Source: Archivesica marissinica (lineage: Eukaryota > Mollusca > Bivalvia > Venerida > Vesicomyidae). Taken from it: 64,000 nucleotides of DNA. Under the pieces are notes generated by a model, which ran no database searches, had not been told where the DNA came from, and worked only from the letters and a program-made list of their open reading frames with translations. A program made the translations under genes and the position numbers. The DNA lies in contig CM026404.1 of the NCBI GenBank assembly GCA_014843695.1, positions 88,423,475 through 88,487,474 on the forward strand, in the 5' to 3' direction. Positions 30,986 to 43,649 of the stretch are shown one piece after another (position 1 is the stretch's first letter; each line of letters begins with the position of its first letter).

Positions 30986-31275
30986 ACAGACGGATCTGTA
31001 GTCCAGTGGTAACACGCTGGACTGGTAATCCAGGGATCGCAGGTTCGATCCCCCGTCTGACCCTAATAAAATTAACAGTCTTTCAGATGGGACGTTAAAC
31101 CGAGGTCTTGTGTCGGTGCTTTACACCGTGCACGTAAAAGAACCAGAGGAGATTCTGGAATGGGTCTCTGTCTGTATCATGCACTATCCTCCAAAATCTA
31201 AAATAACTAATCTCTTCAGGAGGCGTCGCTCATATGGGCAACCGGTAGCGACGATAAATAAACGTAAAAACACAC
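30986..31275 (+). mobile_element. tRNA-derived SINE family C, intact (copy C3) with 11-bp TSD
   Basis: The best family C copy. Head CGGATCTGTAGTCCAGTGGT (A box TAGTCCAGTGG), B box GCAGGTTCGATCCC, body with TGTCGGTGCTTTACACCGTG, and 3' end GGGCAACCGGTAGCGACGAT then AAATAAACGTAAAAACACAC. It is flanked by GCATGTAAACC at 30975-30985 and 31276-31286, a clear retrotransposition target-site duplication. The anticodon position of the head reads GGT. Confidence 0.95.
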
Positions 31276-31286
31276 GCATGTAAACC

Positions 31287-31800
31287 CTGTTATGAGAGAC
31301 CCCCTATCGATAAAGACGTCTTTCTTGCCAGTCCTGCAGACGAGTTCTACCGACATTTTTCACTGCGTATATTTGACAGCAGGGATCAGAATATAAAAAC
31401 TGTGTTGTCTTGTTTCACAATACATTTTGTCAGAATAACCTTATACTGTTTTTGTGGGACAATACGAAACATGCACATAACGACATGCTTTTGTTTGATG
31501 TTCGCCTACATGCACCAAGCATTTGTTGATTAACATTATCATTGAGTCCCCTTTTTTGCCACATGGCGTAGTTATCTACGCTCTACCATGATGTCACAAC
31601 AACATGCATCATTCCAGTTGCATGTTCTACACATGTGTTAGCATGTAACATTCACGTTGACATCATTTGCTCGCAGCTGGTCTAGTTTATACGTGGAATA
31701 CGATATCCCGGACGATCTTAGTACATGTATATACAATATTGTTCATCTCTATACTCGCTGTTTTATTAAATCTTGAAAAGGTAGTCTCCTTAAGCTGCCA
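31287..31800. other. No gene recognised
   Basis: Not obviously repetitive. The + frame from 31667 has a hydrophobic start but runs directly into the 30-bp array, so I do not call a gene. Confidence 0.4.
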
Positions 31801-32830
31801 GACTTGTCCCATAGTCTCCCTAACCTATCTAGCTTCACCCGTAGTCTCCCTAACCTATCTAGCTTCACCCGTAGTCTCCCTAACCTATCTAGCTTCACCC
31901 GTAGTCTCCCTAACCTATCTAGCTTCACCCATAGTCTCCCTAACCTATCTAGCTTCACCCATAGTCTCCCTAACCTATCTAGCTTCACCCGTAGTCTCCC
32001 TAATCTATCTAGCTTAACCCGTAGTCTCCCTAAACTATCTAGCTTCACCCATAGTCTCCCTAACCTATCTAGCTTCACCCGTAGTCTCCCTAACCTATCT
32101 AGCATCATCCGTAGTCTCCCTAACCTATCTAGCTTCACCGTAGTCTCCTCCCTAACCTATCTAGCTTCACCCGTAGTCTCCCTAATCTATCTAGCTTAAC
32201 CCGTAGTCTCCCTAAACTATCTAGCTTCACCCATAGTCTCCCTAACCTATCTAGCTTCACCCGTAGTCTCCCTAACCTATCTAGCTTCATCCGTAGTCTC
32301 CCTAACCTATCTAGCTTCATCCGTAGTCTCCCTAACCTATCTAGCTTCATCCGTAGTCTCCCTAACCTATCTAGCTTCATCCGTAGTCTCCCTAACCTAT
32401 CTAGCTTCATCCGTAGTCTCCCTAACCTATCTAGCTTCACCCGTAGTCTCCCTAACCTATCTAGCTTCATCCGTAGTCTCCCTAACCTATCTAGCATCAT
32501 CCGTAGTCTCCCTAACCTATCTTCATCCGTAGCCTCCTTAAACTATCTAGCTTCACCCGTAGTCTCCTTAAACTATCTAGCTACACCCGTAGCCTCCCTA
32601 ACCTATCTAGCTTCACCCGTAGTCTCCCTAGCCTATCCAGCTTCACCCATAGTCTCCCTAGCTTCACCCTTAGTCTCCCTAACATATCTAGCTTCACCTG
32701 TAGTCTCCCTAAACTATCTAGCTTCACCCGTAGTCTCCCTAAACTATCTAGCTTCCGTAGTCTCTCGAAACTGTGCAGCTTCACCCGTAGCCTCCCTAAT
32801 CTGTGCAGCTTCTCTCTTATTCTTTATAAA
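31801..32830. repeat. 30-bp minisatellite array
   Basis: About 34 copies of CCTAACCTATCTAGCTTCAC, CCGTAGTCTC, degrading towards 32830 (CTGTGCAGCTTCTC). A run of ATCCGTAG variants marks the middle block 32280-32500. The unit is ten codons, so frames over 100 residues stay open on both strands. Confidence 0.97.
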
Positions 32831-32992
32831 CTGTTCAACTTCTCCCATAGTCTCCATAAACTGTCCGACTTCTCCCATATTTAGAGCTCTCTGGAGAGAA
32901 GCATCATCTCCCTATTATGTTTGTCTAGCATGAGTCCTGTTACATGGTCATTGAAACACCCAAATATTGTTGGGATTATTGTCTTACCAATG

Positions 32993-33182
32993 CTAACTCT
33001 TTGGATGCTGGGTAAAATAAAGACTAGTAGTCCAAGTATTTGTATGTTTTTCTTATTTTGTAACTGAAATATGTCATGGTAATTCTTTTAGAATTGTGCC
33101 GATAGGACATAATTCTAGTGACATTGCATGACATATTGGACTGTAATAGTTTCACTGCTAGCCTACAATCATTGTAAAGGTT
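32993..33182 (+). mobile_element. P3 MITE (copy P3b)
   Basis: CTAACTCTTTGGATGCTGGG then TAAAATAAAG at the 5' end, TTTTTCTTATTTTGTAACTG in the middle, and TTGCATGACATATTGGACTG with TTTCACTGCTAGC at the 3' end. Both TTAA ends are mutated and the terminal repeat is eroded. Confidence 0.8.
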
Positions 33183-33315
33183 GTCAACAAATGTCAAATA
33201 TTAACTTTGCTAATAATGTCGCATCAAAAAACAGAACGGCATTGGAAATGTAACCAACAGATGCCAGCTGCCTTCATAGATTTGTACATTATATGAACCA
33301 CATGTGTATAATATA

Positions 33316-33512
33316 CAGTCTACATCCGCTATGTCAAAGTCGGTTATGTCGAATTCTCTGGTTATCTCGAAGTCGGATCAAAGTCCAGTTTCAGACACTA
33401 TCATTTTACATATATCTGGCTCTGTTTATATCGAATTTTGTTAAGTCAAACTTTGGTTATGTCTAAGTATTTTGTTCGGTCCGACGGAATTCGACATAAC
33501 GGATGTAGACTG
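33316..33512 (+). mobile_element. 197-bp Tigger/pogo-like MITE (copy 2)
   Basis: Inverted ends CAGTCTACATCCGCTATGTC and GACATAACGGATGTAGACTG, preceded by TA and followed by TGTATA (the right TA appears altered). Internal segments CGGTTATGTCGAATTCTCTG and GGTTATCTCGAAGTCGG are typical of this family. A truncated relative lies at 59314-59368. Confidence 0.88.
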
Positions 33513-34197
33513 TGTATAACAATGAGCATTCCATTTGTTTAATACGTGATGCTAAAACCTTTTCTGCGTAATCAGATTTTTCTGAAACATATGTAAACCA
33601 CAAATTGGACTATAAAAGTTTTATTCAAATTCCGGCTGTTTCAGCAAAATATTCCCTTGAACATCGATCACGATTGAACTATGTAAAGACCGCGACCTTT
33701 AAGTCAGCTGTAAACAGTAGCTGTCTCAGCTGATTCAATCATGCTCACGTAAAATACGTTGACGTGTAGTAGAACGTGGAAAACAATCGATGACAAGAGA
33801 ACAGCAATACGCCCACCGTGTCTCCGGCATTGTTGACACTATAATGGGAAGTAGTGTGCGTGTAAAAACAATGGCAGCCCAGTGAAAACAGCTATTAAAT
33901 GTAAAACACGATTGTCTTACCATATCAATATAGATATAAGTATGAGTTTTATAGCCGGCTGACAATAAAATTTTCATGAATTAATTTGTGTTAATTATCG
34001 TTGGGTTACTCATCGGCTCGTACTGATATGTAATTAACTTGCCCACATGGCTAATTGAATTGTGATCTAGTTCTTATAATGAGACGTTTACTGTCATTAA
34101 AAAAAGATAATTTAGTGTACGACGTGTCTCTTTATTAGTTACTAATTATAGTCACAAAAAATGTCCGATTGACGATTGAATTTTAGCGCTGTTTTGT
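33513..34197. other. No gene recognised
   Basis: Nothing repetitive or RNA-like seen. The 80-residue minus-strand frame at 33735-33977 shows no recognised domain. Confidence 0.4.
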
Positions 34198-35583
34198 CGG
34201 ATGCAAAGACCAACATCTGATGATGGTATGTATGTGTGTGTGTGTGTGTGTAGGTGCTGTCAAACATCTGAGAAAGATGCAAAGACCAACATCTGATGGT
34301 GGTGTGTGTGTAGGTGCTGTCAAACATCTGGGAAAGATGCAAAGACCAACATCTGATGATGGTGTATGTGTGTAGGTGCTGTCAAACATCAGGAAAGATG
34401 CAAAGACCAACATCTAAAGATGGTATGTGTGTGTAGGTGCTGTCAAACATCAGGGAATGATGCAAAGACCAACATCTGATGATGGTGTGTGTGTAGGTGC
34501 TGTCAAACATCAGGGAAAGATGCAACGACTAACATCTGATGATGGTATGTGTGTAGGTGTTGTCAAACATCAGGGAAAGATGCAAAGACCAACATCTGAT
34601 GATGGTGTATGTGTGTAGGTGCTGTCAAACATCAGGAAAGATGCAAAGACCAACATCTAAAGATGGTATGTGTGTGTAGGTGCTGTCAAACATCAGGGAA
34701 TGATGCAAAGACCAACATCTGATGATGGTGTGTGTGTAGGTGCTGTCAAACATCAGGGAAAGATGCAACGACTAACATCTGATGATGGTATGTGTGTGTA
34801 GGTGTTGTCAAACATCAGGGAAAGATGCAAAGACCAACATCTGATGATGGTATGTGTGTAGGTGCTGTCAAACATCAGGGAAAGATGCAAAGACCAACAT
34901 CTGATGATGGTATGTGTGTAGGTGCTGTCAAACATCAGAAAAGATGCAAAGACCAACATCTGATGATGGTATGTGTGTAGGTTTGTCAAACATCAGGAAA
35001 GATGCAAAGACCAACATCTGATGATGGTATGTGTGTAGGTGTTGTCAAACATCAGGAAAGATGCAAGACCACATCTGTGATGGTATGTGTGTGTAGGTGC
35101 TGTCAAACATCTGGGAAAGATGCAAAGACCAACATCTGAAGATGGTGTGTGTAGGTGCTGTCAAACACCAGGGAAAGATGCAAAGACCAACATCTGATGA
35201 TGGTATGTGTGTAGGTGCTGTCAAACATCTGAGAAAGATGCAAAGACCAACATCTGATGATGGTGTGTGTGTGTGTGTGTAGGTGCTGTCTAACATCTGA
35301 GAAAGATGCAAAGACCAACATCTGAAGATGGTATGTGTAGGTGCTGTCAAACACCAGGGAATGATGCAAAGACCAACATCTGATGATGGTGTGTGTGTAG
35401 GTGCTGTCAAACATCTGGGAAAGATGCAAAGACCAACATCTGAAGATGGTGTGTGTGTGTAGGTGCTGTCAAACACCAGGGAAAGATGCAAAGACCAACA
35501 TCTGATGATGGTGTGTGTGTAGGTGCTGTCAAACATCAGGGAATGATGCAAAGACCAACATCTGATGATGGTGTGTGTGTCCA
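34198..35583. repeat. ~60-bp minisatellite with (GT)n and a 243-bp higher-order repeat
   Basis: About 23 copies: GGTGCTGTCAAACATCAGGG, AAAGATGCAAAGACCAACAT, CTGATGATGGTATGTGTGTA. The GT run varies in length (up to about nine dinucleotides at 34235 and 35268). The variant order around ACATCTAAAGATGG at 34410 recurs 243 bp later at 34653, so four monomers form a larger unit. Confidence 0.96.
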
Positions 35584-35635
35584 GCCTCATACAGGAAATA
35601 GAAAAGATGTGTACCTTTATACACACTAATTCAGG

Positions 35636-35930
35636 GGGGGCCTCCATTGCCAAGTGGTTATGGTTGCTGACTTCAAATCACTTGACACTCACCACTGTAG
35701 GTTAGAATCTCATTGGGGGTGTCAAATTCTTTTATGTGAGGAGGCTATCCAGTTGGCCTTTGGAAGGTCAGTGGTTCTACATGGGTACTGTCCGTACCTA
35801 AAATACTGCTCGTGACAACCAGGGTCTTCCTCCGCCGATAACAGCTTGATAGTCACCTCACCATATGACCTGAGTTGCAGGTGCGACATGGAACCCATAA
35901 AAGTAACAAAACAACTGTTTCAGAATGGGA
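35636..35930 (+). mobile_element. tRNA-derived SINE family D (copy D2)
   Basis: GGCCTCCATTGCCAAGTGGT with TATGGTTGCTGACTTC (A-box region), GTAGGTTAGAATCTCATTGG (mutated B box), then body GGGGGTGTCAAATTC and GGTCAGTGGTTCTACATGGG. The 3' part continues to about 35930 with CCTCCGCCGATAACAGCTTG, giving the longest family D copy here. Confidence 0.82.
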
Positions 35931-35968
35931 AACAAGTAGTGCTTACATACTATCTACTACTTGTTTGT

Positions 35969-36214
35969 TTAACCCATTCAACCCCAAGTAACTGACATGG
36001 ACTGGTGCTTGATATTTTCAGACCAATAAATTAATAAGAAAATTACCTTTGAACCAGTTCATTTATCAAAATGGGTAATTTTATCTAAAAATAGTAATAA
36101 TTATTACTGGCAAAAAAGTGAAGATCCTGATGAGACGGCTCATCACGAGCCGGCTCATCTGGATCTACACTTTTCATAAGCCTATTTAGAGGCCTGTGGG
36201 GTTGAAAGGGTTAA
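35969..36214 (-). mobile_element. P2 MITE (copy P2d)
   Basis: Complete minus-strand copy bounded by TTAA: AACCCATTCAACCCCAAGTA at the left, central hairpin GAAGATCCTGATGAGACGGC / GCCGGCTCATCTGGATCTAC, and GGGGTTGAAAGGGTTAA at the right. Confidence 0.92.
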
Positions 36215-36269
36215 TACCCTTAATAGAAATTCTCATCCCAGCTATAGTGTATCCTCATGGCACCACCAC

Positions 36270-37700
36270 CACACCCCTGGACCACCCTCCAGATCCACCC
36301 ATCCATGACTCAGTCCATCTCTGTCTTACACTTCTCTAATATCCCAAGCCCTGGACCACCCTCCAGATCTACCCATCCCCCCAGATCTACCCATCCATGA
36401 CTCAAACCACCTCTGTCTTACACGTCCCTAATATCCCAAGCCCTGGACCACCCTCCAGATCTACCCATCCATGACTCAAACCACCTCTTGTCTTACACTT
36501 CCCTAATATCCCAAGCCCTGGACCACCCTCCAGATCTACCCATCCATGACTCAGCCCATATCTGTCTTACACGTCCCTAATATCCCAAGCCCTGGACCAC
36601 CCTCCAGATCTACCCATCATGACTCAGCCCATATCTGTCTTACACTTCCCTAATATCCCAACCCCTGGACCACCCTCCAGATCTACCCATCCCTCCAGAT
36701 CCACCCATCCATGACTCAGTCCATCTCTGTCTTACACTTCCCTAATATCCCAACCCCTGGACCACCCTCCAGATCTACCCATCCATGGCTCAGTCCATCT
36801 CTGTCTTACACTTCCCTAATATCCCAACCCTGGACCACCCTCCAGATCTACCCATCCATGGCTCAGTCCATCTCTGTCTTACACTTCCCTAATATCCCAA
36901 CCCTTGGACCACCCTCCAGATCTACCCATCCATGACTCAGCCCATCCCTGTCTTACACTTCCCTAATATCCCCCCCACCCTCCAGATCTACCCATCCATG
37001 ACTCAGCCCATCTCTGTCTTACACTTCCCTAATATCCCAACCCCACCCTCCAGATCTACCCATCCATGACTCAGCCCATCTCTGTCTTACACTTCCCTAA
37101 TATCCCAACCCCACCCTCCAGATCTACCCATCCATGACTCAGCCCATCTCTGTCTTACACTTCCCTAATATCCCAACCCCACCCTCCAGATCTACCCATC
37201 CATGACTCAGTCCATCCCTGTCTTACACTTCACTAATATCCCAACCCCATCCTCCAGAGCAATCGGTCCATGACTCAGCCCATCTCTGTCTTACACTTCC
37301 CTATTACACCACAACCCCACCAACCAGACATACCTGCCAGTCCATGACTCATCCAAACTCTGTCTTACACTTCCCTATTATACCACAGCCCCACCAACCC
37401 CATACCTGCCAGTCCATGACTCAGCTCACCTCTGTCTTTTGCTTCCCTAATACCCCCAACCCAACCCTCCAGATCTGCCAGTCCATGTCTCAGACCGTAC
37501 ATGCCCAAAGCTTCACTAATCCAACCTCACCAACCCCAGACCTACTAGCTATAGTTCATGGTTCAAACCAAGTCTGTCTTAAACTTGCCTCATACCCCAA
37601 CCCCACCCTCCAGACCTGCCTATCCATGGCTCTGACCAGTCTGCTCAAGACTTAGCTCATTATACCCCAACCCCACCCTCTCCACCCAGAGACCTGTTTG
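36270..37700. repeat. 67-75-bp C-rich minisatellite
   Basis: About 20 copies: CCATGACTCAGCCCATCTCT, GTCTTACACTTCCCTAATAT, CCCAACCCCACCCTCCAGAT, CTACCCAT. Units up to about 36900 carry an extra CCTGGA. Divergence rises steadily to the right, so that by 37500-37700 only fragments are recognisable. Confidence 0.95.
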
Positions 37701-38143
37701 TCCAGGTCTCAAAGTTTTGTGACAAACAGGTCTCAAAGCTTTATGATTCCCCAAGCTTTCCTTATGCCCTGCAGATTTGCTGGTCCACGGCTCAGTAATA
37801 TGACAAATGGTATTTTTAAGTTATACAGAAACTGATGAATGTTAATTCATACAAAAGGTTATGGGAGATATTCAGCATTGTGAGCAGCCTTCAAGTGCAT
37901 GATCCAGGAAATTAATATAATATGCTAATTTTACAGAGTAATAAATGACCTTAAAATTTTAATGGCCTAATTTATCAGATAGTACAATCTAATATAGAAG
38001 TATGAATAGATATGCAAATATGTGTAAACATACGGCAATTAAGTGTCGGAATTATTATGCTGTATGCTAATATGCTTGATCCAACATCTACGATATACCG
38101 GTAGGTAACATCCATATTTGACAAGTGAAGATGGTTGTGTGTT
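37701..38143. other. No gene recognised
   Basis: AT-rich sequence without arrays. Confidence 0.45.
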
Positions 38144-38384
38144 TAGTTTAAACTTTATTTTAATATTTTACAACGATTGCGAAGCAAGTTCTAACAACTT
38201 GTATTAATGACTCTCGTTGGCGCGGATGAAAGCGTAAAAGGAAACCGGAGTACCCGGAGAAAACCCACCTGTCCGATCTGGCGACCACCGTACCATCTTA
38301 CATTACTTCCCAGTCCGAGGATCGAACCCGGGTTGCATTGGTGAGCAGCGAGCGCGCTAAGCACTGCGCTAATCAGACAGCCTT
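38144..38384 (-). mobile_element. tRNA-derived SINE family B, best copy (B2)
   Basis: On the minus strand: A box TTAGCGCAGTGC, B box GGGTTCGATCCTCGG, body GGTGGTCGCCAGATCGGACA and GGTGGGTTTTCTCCGGGTAC, and tail GAACTTGCTTCGCAATCG. An imperfect direct repeat GGTTGTGTGTT / GGTTGTGCGTT flanks it (38133 and 38385). Confidence 0.9.
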
Positions 38385-38517
38385 GGTTGTGCGTTGGGAT
38401 TGCCTTATTAAATTTAGAAGACGATACTGGTACTATCGCCACTGGTCTCGGCTGTAATAACTGCGGAACTTGGCCTAAAGCAAACCTCCTAGCTACCTTT
38501 CTCTCGTGGACATTTAA

Positions 38518-39168
38518 TTAACTCTGCATGCTGGGTAAAATAAAGGCTATAAATTGTTCAAGACAATTCATTAATGTTTTCTGGACAAATGGGAATTTAT
38601 GTGGTAAGAATTACTGCTATGTATTCCTATTATAGGTATTAAAATTGTCCAATATGTTTTCAGGGAACTAGTTCCAAGCTTTCACTGGTGTGCTCATAGA
38701 AGTACTGAATTGAGTGGGAATCCAGAAATGGCCAGGTCAATCTATTTACGTAGTTGAAATTCTGCAACAATAATTGGTTCCCATATGATTCACGGATGTT
38801 CCAGCAGGGATGTGGTATATATATATACTATTATGTTGGACAGGATTTCATGTTGTTATCAACATGTTTACCCAACATGTTTACATTTAATTACTAAAGT
38901 ATGCACTTTATAATTTATATACATTCACTCAATTCACTATCCGAGGGTGTATTATACCGAGGAGTTTTCAATGGTCCTATTACATATTTATATGCAATAG
39001 TTTTTCTTGTTCTTATTTGTAACTGAAAACTCTGGAAATAATTTGTCATGGAATTTCATTAGAATTTTGTTGGTACAGTAACATGTTACGATGTCATTGC
39101 ATCACAATACTAATGAAATTTCATGACATATTTGACTGTTATTTTCACTGTTAGAGTGAAAGAGTTAA
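38518..39168 (+). mobile_element. P3 MITE with internal insertion (copy P3c)
   Basis: The 5' end TTAACTCTGCATGCTGGGTA and the 3' end (TTCATGACATATTTGACTGT, TTTTCACTGTTAGAGTGAAA, GAGTTAA) are about 650 bp apart, versus about 240 bp in P3a without its SINE. Extra AT-rich sequence at about 38600-38995 is probably an insertion. Its right TTAA (39165-39168) is also the left TTAA of P2e. Confidence 0.72.
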
Positions 39169-39405
39169 CCCATTCAACACCAAGTAACTGACATGGACTG
39201 GTCCATGATATTTTTAGACCAATAAAATGAATAAGAAAATTACATTTGGACCAGTTCATTTATCAAAATGGGTAATTTTGTCTAAAATAGTAGTATTACT
39301 GGCAAAAAGTGCAGATGCTGATGAGACGGCTCGTCACGAGCCGGCTCATCTGGATCTACACTTTTTGTAAGCCTATTTAGAGGTCTGTGGTGTTGAAAGG
39401 GTTAA
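39165..39405 (-). mobile_element. P2 MITE (copy P2e), abutting P3c
   Basis: Complete 241-bp minus-strand copy: TTAACCCATTCAACACCAAG, hairpin GTGCAGATGCTGATGAGACG / GAGCCGGCTCATCTGGATCT, and TGTGGTGTTGAAAGGGTTAA. It shares one TTAA with P3c. Confidence 0.93.
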
Positions 39406-39795
39406 GTAACATTTTCAGATATACTGTCCACTAATGGTAAGGTTTTTGTGAGATTATTATTTGTAAATTTCTCCACCCCACCCAGTATTTTCATCCTCGC
39501 CCTACATTCTTGTTCCATTCCAAGCCATTTTAGCAATGCCCTCTCAATTTTATTGAGAAAAATAATAAAATATCAGCCGTGCCCAAGAGAGAAATGTGGG
39601 CAAGAATCCAACATTGAATGCCTAATGGCCTTAATATGTTGTTTCTTCGAAGAATAATAGGCTGTCCATTGGGCAACATCGTGATGTACTTTATTGGAAT
39701 AATGATCTTTTGTCATGTCACAATGTACTTTTACTGAATATATAATCTTCAGCTATATTAGAAGCAATGTACCGGTATGTCATTAGAGGATAGCA
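39406..39795. other. No gene recognised
   Basis: A 69-residue + frame (39448-39657) shows no recognised domain. Confidence 0.4.
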
Positions 39796-40432
39796 CCAGG
39801 AGAGAAGCAAACCATTCAGAGATAAGCAAGCCACTCGGAGAGATGTAAACCATTCAGGGATATGCAAGCCACTCGGAGAGATGTAAACCATTCAGAGATA
39901 AGCAAGCCACTCGGAGAGAAGCAAACCATTCAGAGATATGCAAGCCACTCGGAGAGATGTAAACCATTCAGAGATAAGCAAGCCACTCGGAGAGAAGCAA
40001 ACCATTCAGAGATATGCAAGCCACTCGGAGAGATGTAAACCATTCAGGGATATGCAAGCCACTCGGAGAGATGCAAACCACTCGGAGAGATGCAAACCCT
40101 TGGTATCAGAGAATACCACTCGGAGAGATGTAAGCTACTTGGAGATATGTAAACCACTCGGAGAGATGCAAACCCTTGGTATCAGAGAATACCACTCAGA
40201 GAGATGCAAACCCTTGGTATTAGAGAATACCACTCGGAGAGATGTAAACCCTTTGTATCAGAGAATACCACTCGGAGAGATGCAAGCCACTCAGAGAGAT
40301 GTAAACCCTTTGTATCAGAGAATACCACTCAGAGAGAGATGTAAACCACTCGGAGAGATGCAAACTCTTGGTATCAGAGAATACCACTCGGAGAGATGCA
40401 AACCCTTGGTATTAGAGAATACCACTCATTGT
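39796..40432. repeat. 38-bp minisatellite with two unit types
   Basis: About 17 copies. The left half uses CCACTCGGAGAGATGTAAAC then CATTCAGAGATAAGCAAG. The right half replaces the second part with CCTTGGTATCAGAGAATA, so a later variant took over one side of the array. The 165-residue frame is an artefact. Confidence 0.94.
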
Positions 40433-40547
40433 TAGCTTCTGTTGGATTATTAACTTCTATTTGGTTTAAACAGTATTTATTCCAATAAATTTACATGTAT
40501 AACACAAAAAATGTTACAAATTACATAAATTGTGAATGATTTGGATC

Positions 40548-40590
40548 GGAAAACAAGTTTTCAGAAAACTTATATTAATTCCTCTCCAAC
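40548..40590 (-). mobile_element. Eroded SINE A/B tail
   Basis: ACAAGTTTTCAGAAAACTTA then TATTAATTCCTCTCC resembles the shared tail of SINE families A and B as read on the + strand (ACAAGTTCTTACAACTTATA then TTAATCACTCTC). It directly borders the 18-bp array. Confidence 0.45.
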
Positions 40591-43375
40591 TTCTATTTGA
40601 TTCTTAACTTCTCTGATTATTAACTTCTGTATCATTATTATCCTTATTAACTTCTGTATCATTATTAACTTCTGTATCAGTATTAACTTCTGTATCATTA
40701 TTAACTTCTGTATCATTATTATCTTCTGTATCATTATTAACTTCTGTATCATTATTAACTTCTGTATCATTATTATCATTATTAACTTCTGTATCATTAT
40801 TATCTTCTGTATCATTATTAACTTCTGCATCATTATTAACTTCTGCATCATTATTATCTTCTGTATCATTATTAACTTCTGTATCATTATTATCATTATT
40901 AACTTCTGTATCATTATTAACTTCTGTATCATTATTAACTTCTGCATCATTATTATCATTATTAACTTCTGTATCATTATTAACTTCTGTATCATTATTA
41001 TCATTATTAACTTCTGTATCATTATTAACTTCTGTATCATTATTAACTTCTGTATCATTATTAACTTCTGTATCATTATTATCATTATTAACTTCTGTAT
41101 CATTATTAACTTCTGTATCATTATTAACTTCTGCATCATTATTAACTTCTGTATCATTATTAACTTCTGCATCATTATTAACTTCTGTATCATTATTATC
41201 ATTATTAACTTCTGTATCATTATTAACTTCTGTATCATTATTAACTTCTGTATCATTATTAACTTCTGTATCAGTATTAACTTCTGTATCATTATTATCA
41301 TTATTAACTTCTGTATCATTATTAACTTCTGTATCATTATTAACTTCTGTATCATTATTAACTTCTGCATCATTATTAACTTCTGTATCATTATTATCAT
41401 TATTAACTTCTGTATCATTATTAACTTCTGCATCATTATTAACTTCTGCATCATTATTAACTTCTGCATCATTATTAACTTCTGCATCATTATTAACTTC
41501 TGCATCATTATTAACTTCTGTATCATTATTAACTTCTGTATCATTATTAACTTCTGTATCATTATTAACTTCTGCATCATTATTAACTTCTGTATCATTA
41601 TTATCATTATTAACTTCTGTATCATTATTAACTTCTGCATCATTATTAACTTCTGCATCATTATTAACTTCTGCATCATTATTAACTTCTGCATCATTAT
41701 TAACTTCTGCATCATTATTAACTTCTGTATCATTATTAACTTCTGCATCATTATTAACTTCTGCATCATTATTAACTTCTGCATCATTATTAACTTCTGT
41801 ATCATTGTTCACCCAGTTGTATTGTTAGCTTCTCGTTCATTAACTTTTGTTGTATTATGAACTTCTGTGGATGATTCAGTTCTGTTTCAGTATTAACTTC
41901 TGTTTCAGTATTAACTTGTTTTAATATTAACTTCTGTATCAGTATTAACTTCTGTTTCAGTATTAACTTCTATTTCATTATTAACTTCTGTTTCAGTATT
42001 TACTTCTGTTTCAGTATTAACTTCTGTTTCAGTATTAACTTCTGTTTCAGTATTAACTTCTGTTTCATTATTAACTTCTGTTTCAGTATTAACTTCTGTT
42101 TCAGTATTAACTTCTGTTTCAGTATTAACTTCTGTTTCAGTATTAACTTCTGTATCATTATTAACTTCTGTATCATTATTAACTTCTGTTTCAGTATTAA
42201 CTTCTGTTTCATTATTAACTTCTGTTTCAGTATTAACTTCTGTTTCAGTATTAACTTCTGTTTCATTATTAACTTCTGTATCATTATTAACTTCTGCATC
42301 ATTATTAACTTCTGCATCATTATTAACTTCTGCATCATTATTAACTTCTGTATCATTGTTCACCCAGTTGTATTGTTAGCTTCTCGTTCATTAACTTTTG
42401 TTGTATTATGAACTTCTGTGGATGATTCAGTTCTGTTTCAGTATTAACTTCTGTTTCAGTATTAACTTGTTTTAATATTAACTTCTGTATCAGTATTAAC
42501 TTCTGTTTCAGTATTAACTTCTATTTCATTATTAACTTCTGTTTCAGTATTTACTTCTGTTTCAGTATTAACTTCTGTTTCATTATTAACTTCTGTTTCA
42601 GTATTAACTTCTGTTTCATTATTAACTTCTGTTTTAGTATTAACTTCTGTATCAGTATTAACTTCTGTTTCATTATTAACTTCTGTTTCAGTATTAACTT
42701 CTGTATCAGTATTAACTTCTGTTTCAGTATTAACTTCTGTTTCAGTATTGACTTCTGTTTCAGTATTATTAACTTCTGTTTCAGTATTAACTTCTGTTTC
42801 AGTATTAACTTCTGTTTCAGTATTAACTTCTGTATCATTATTAACTTCTGTATCATTATTAACTTCTTTTTCAGTATTAACTTCTGTTTCATTATTAACT
42901 TCTGTTTCAGTATTAACTTCTGTTTCAGTGTTAACTTCTGTATCAGTATTTACTTCTGTTTCATTATTAACTTCTGTTTCAGTATTAACTTCTGTTTCAG
43001 TATTTACTTCTGTTTCAGTATTAACTTCTGTTTCATTATTTAGCTTCTTTTTCAGCATTAACTTCTGTTTCAGTATTAACATCTGTTTCAGTATTATTAA
43101 CTTCTGTTTCAGTATTAACTTCTGTTTCAGTGTTAACTTCTGTATCAGTATTTACTTCTGTTTCATTATTAACTTCTGTTTCAGTATTAACTTCTGTTTC
43201 AGTATTTACTTCTGTTTCAGTATTAACTTCTGTTTCATTATTTAGCTTCTTTTTCAGCATTAACTTCTGTTTCAGTATTAACATCTGTTTCAGTATTATT
43301 AACTTCTGTTTCAGTATTAACTTCTGTTTCAGTGTTAACTTCTGTATCAGTATTTACTTCTATCTGTCTTTTGTG
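40591..43375. repeat. 18-bp minisatellite with nested higher-order repeats
   Basis: Unit ATTATTAACTTCTGTATC, with a 9-bp ATTATTATC insert in some units of the left part (40600-41800). The right part is dominated by AGTATTAACTTCTGTTTC. A spacer starting GTTCACCCAGTTGTATTGTT at 41807 recurs at 42358 (551-bp period). A block starting at AGTGTTAAC recurs at 42927, 43129 and 43331 (202-bp period). Because the unit is six codons, frames of up to 411 residues stay open on the minus strand (EVNNDT/EVNTET repeats); I treat these as artefacts. Confidence 0.97.
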
Positions 43376-43649
43376 TTTGTTTTGTTATTGACTTCTATTT
43401 AATCAGCAACTTCTGTTTAATTATTAACTTCAGTTGGCTTATTAACTCTTTGCCAAGGTATGGCTAGTTGGAAAATGTGCCATAATCAGACATAGACATA
43501 GAGTACACAGACTGCAATAATTGTGTACTTTTAGTATACATTACAGCAGGGACTGCTCCATAATCCAGTGGAATCACTAATAATTGGATGCAGCTTAGAT
43601 ATTGAATGTACTTTCTATAGTCTATTAAAGGAAAGTCTTAGGTTCTGTA

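Noticed and set aside
40570..43284. Long minus-strand open frames (up to 411 residues, EVNNDT/EVNTET repeats)
   Set aside because: The 18-bp unit has no stop in several frames, and the same stretch is open in two or more frames and partly on both strands. No splice or start context.
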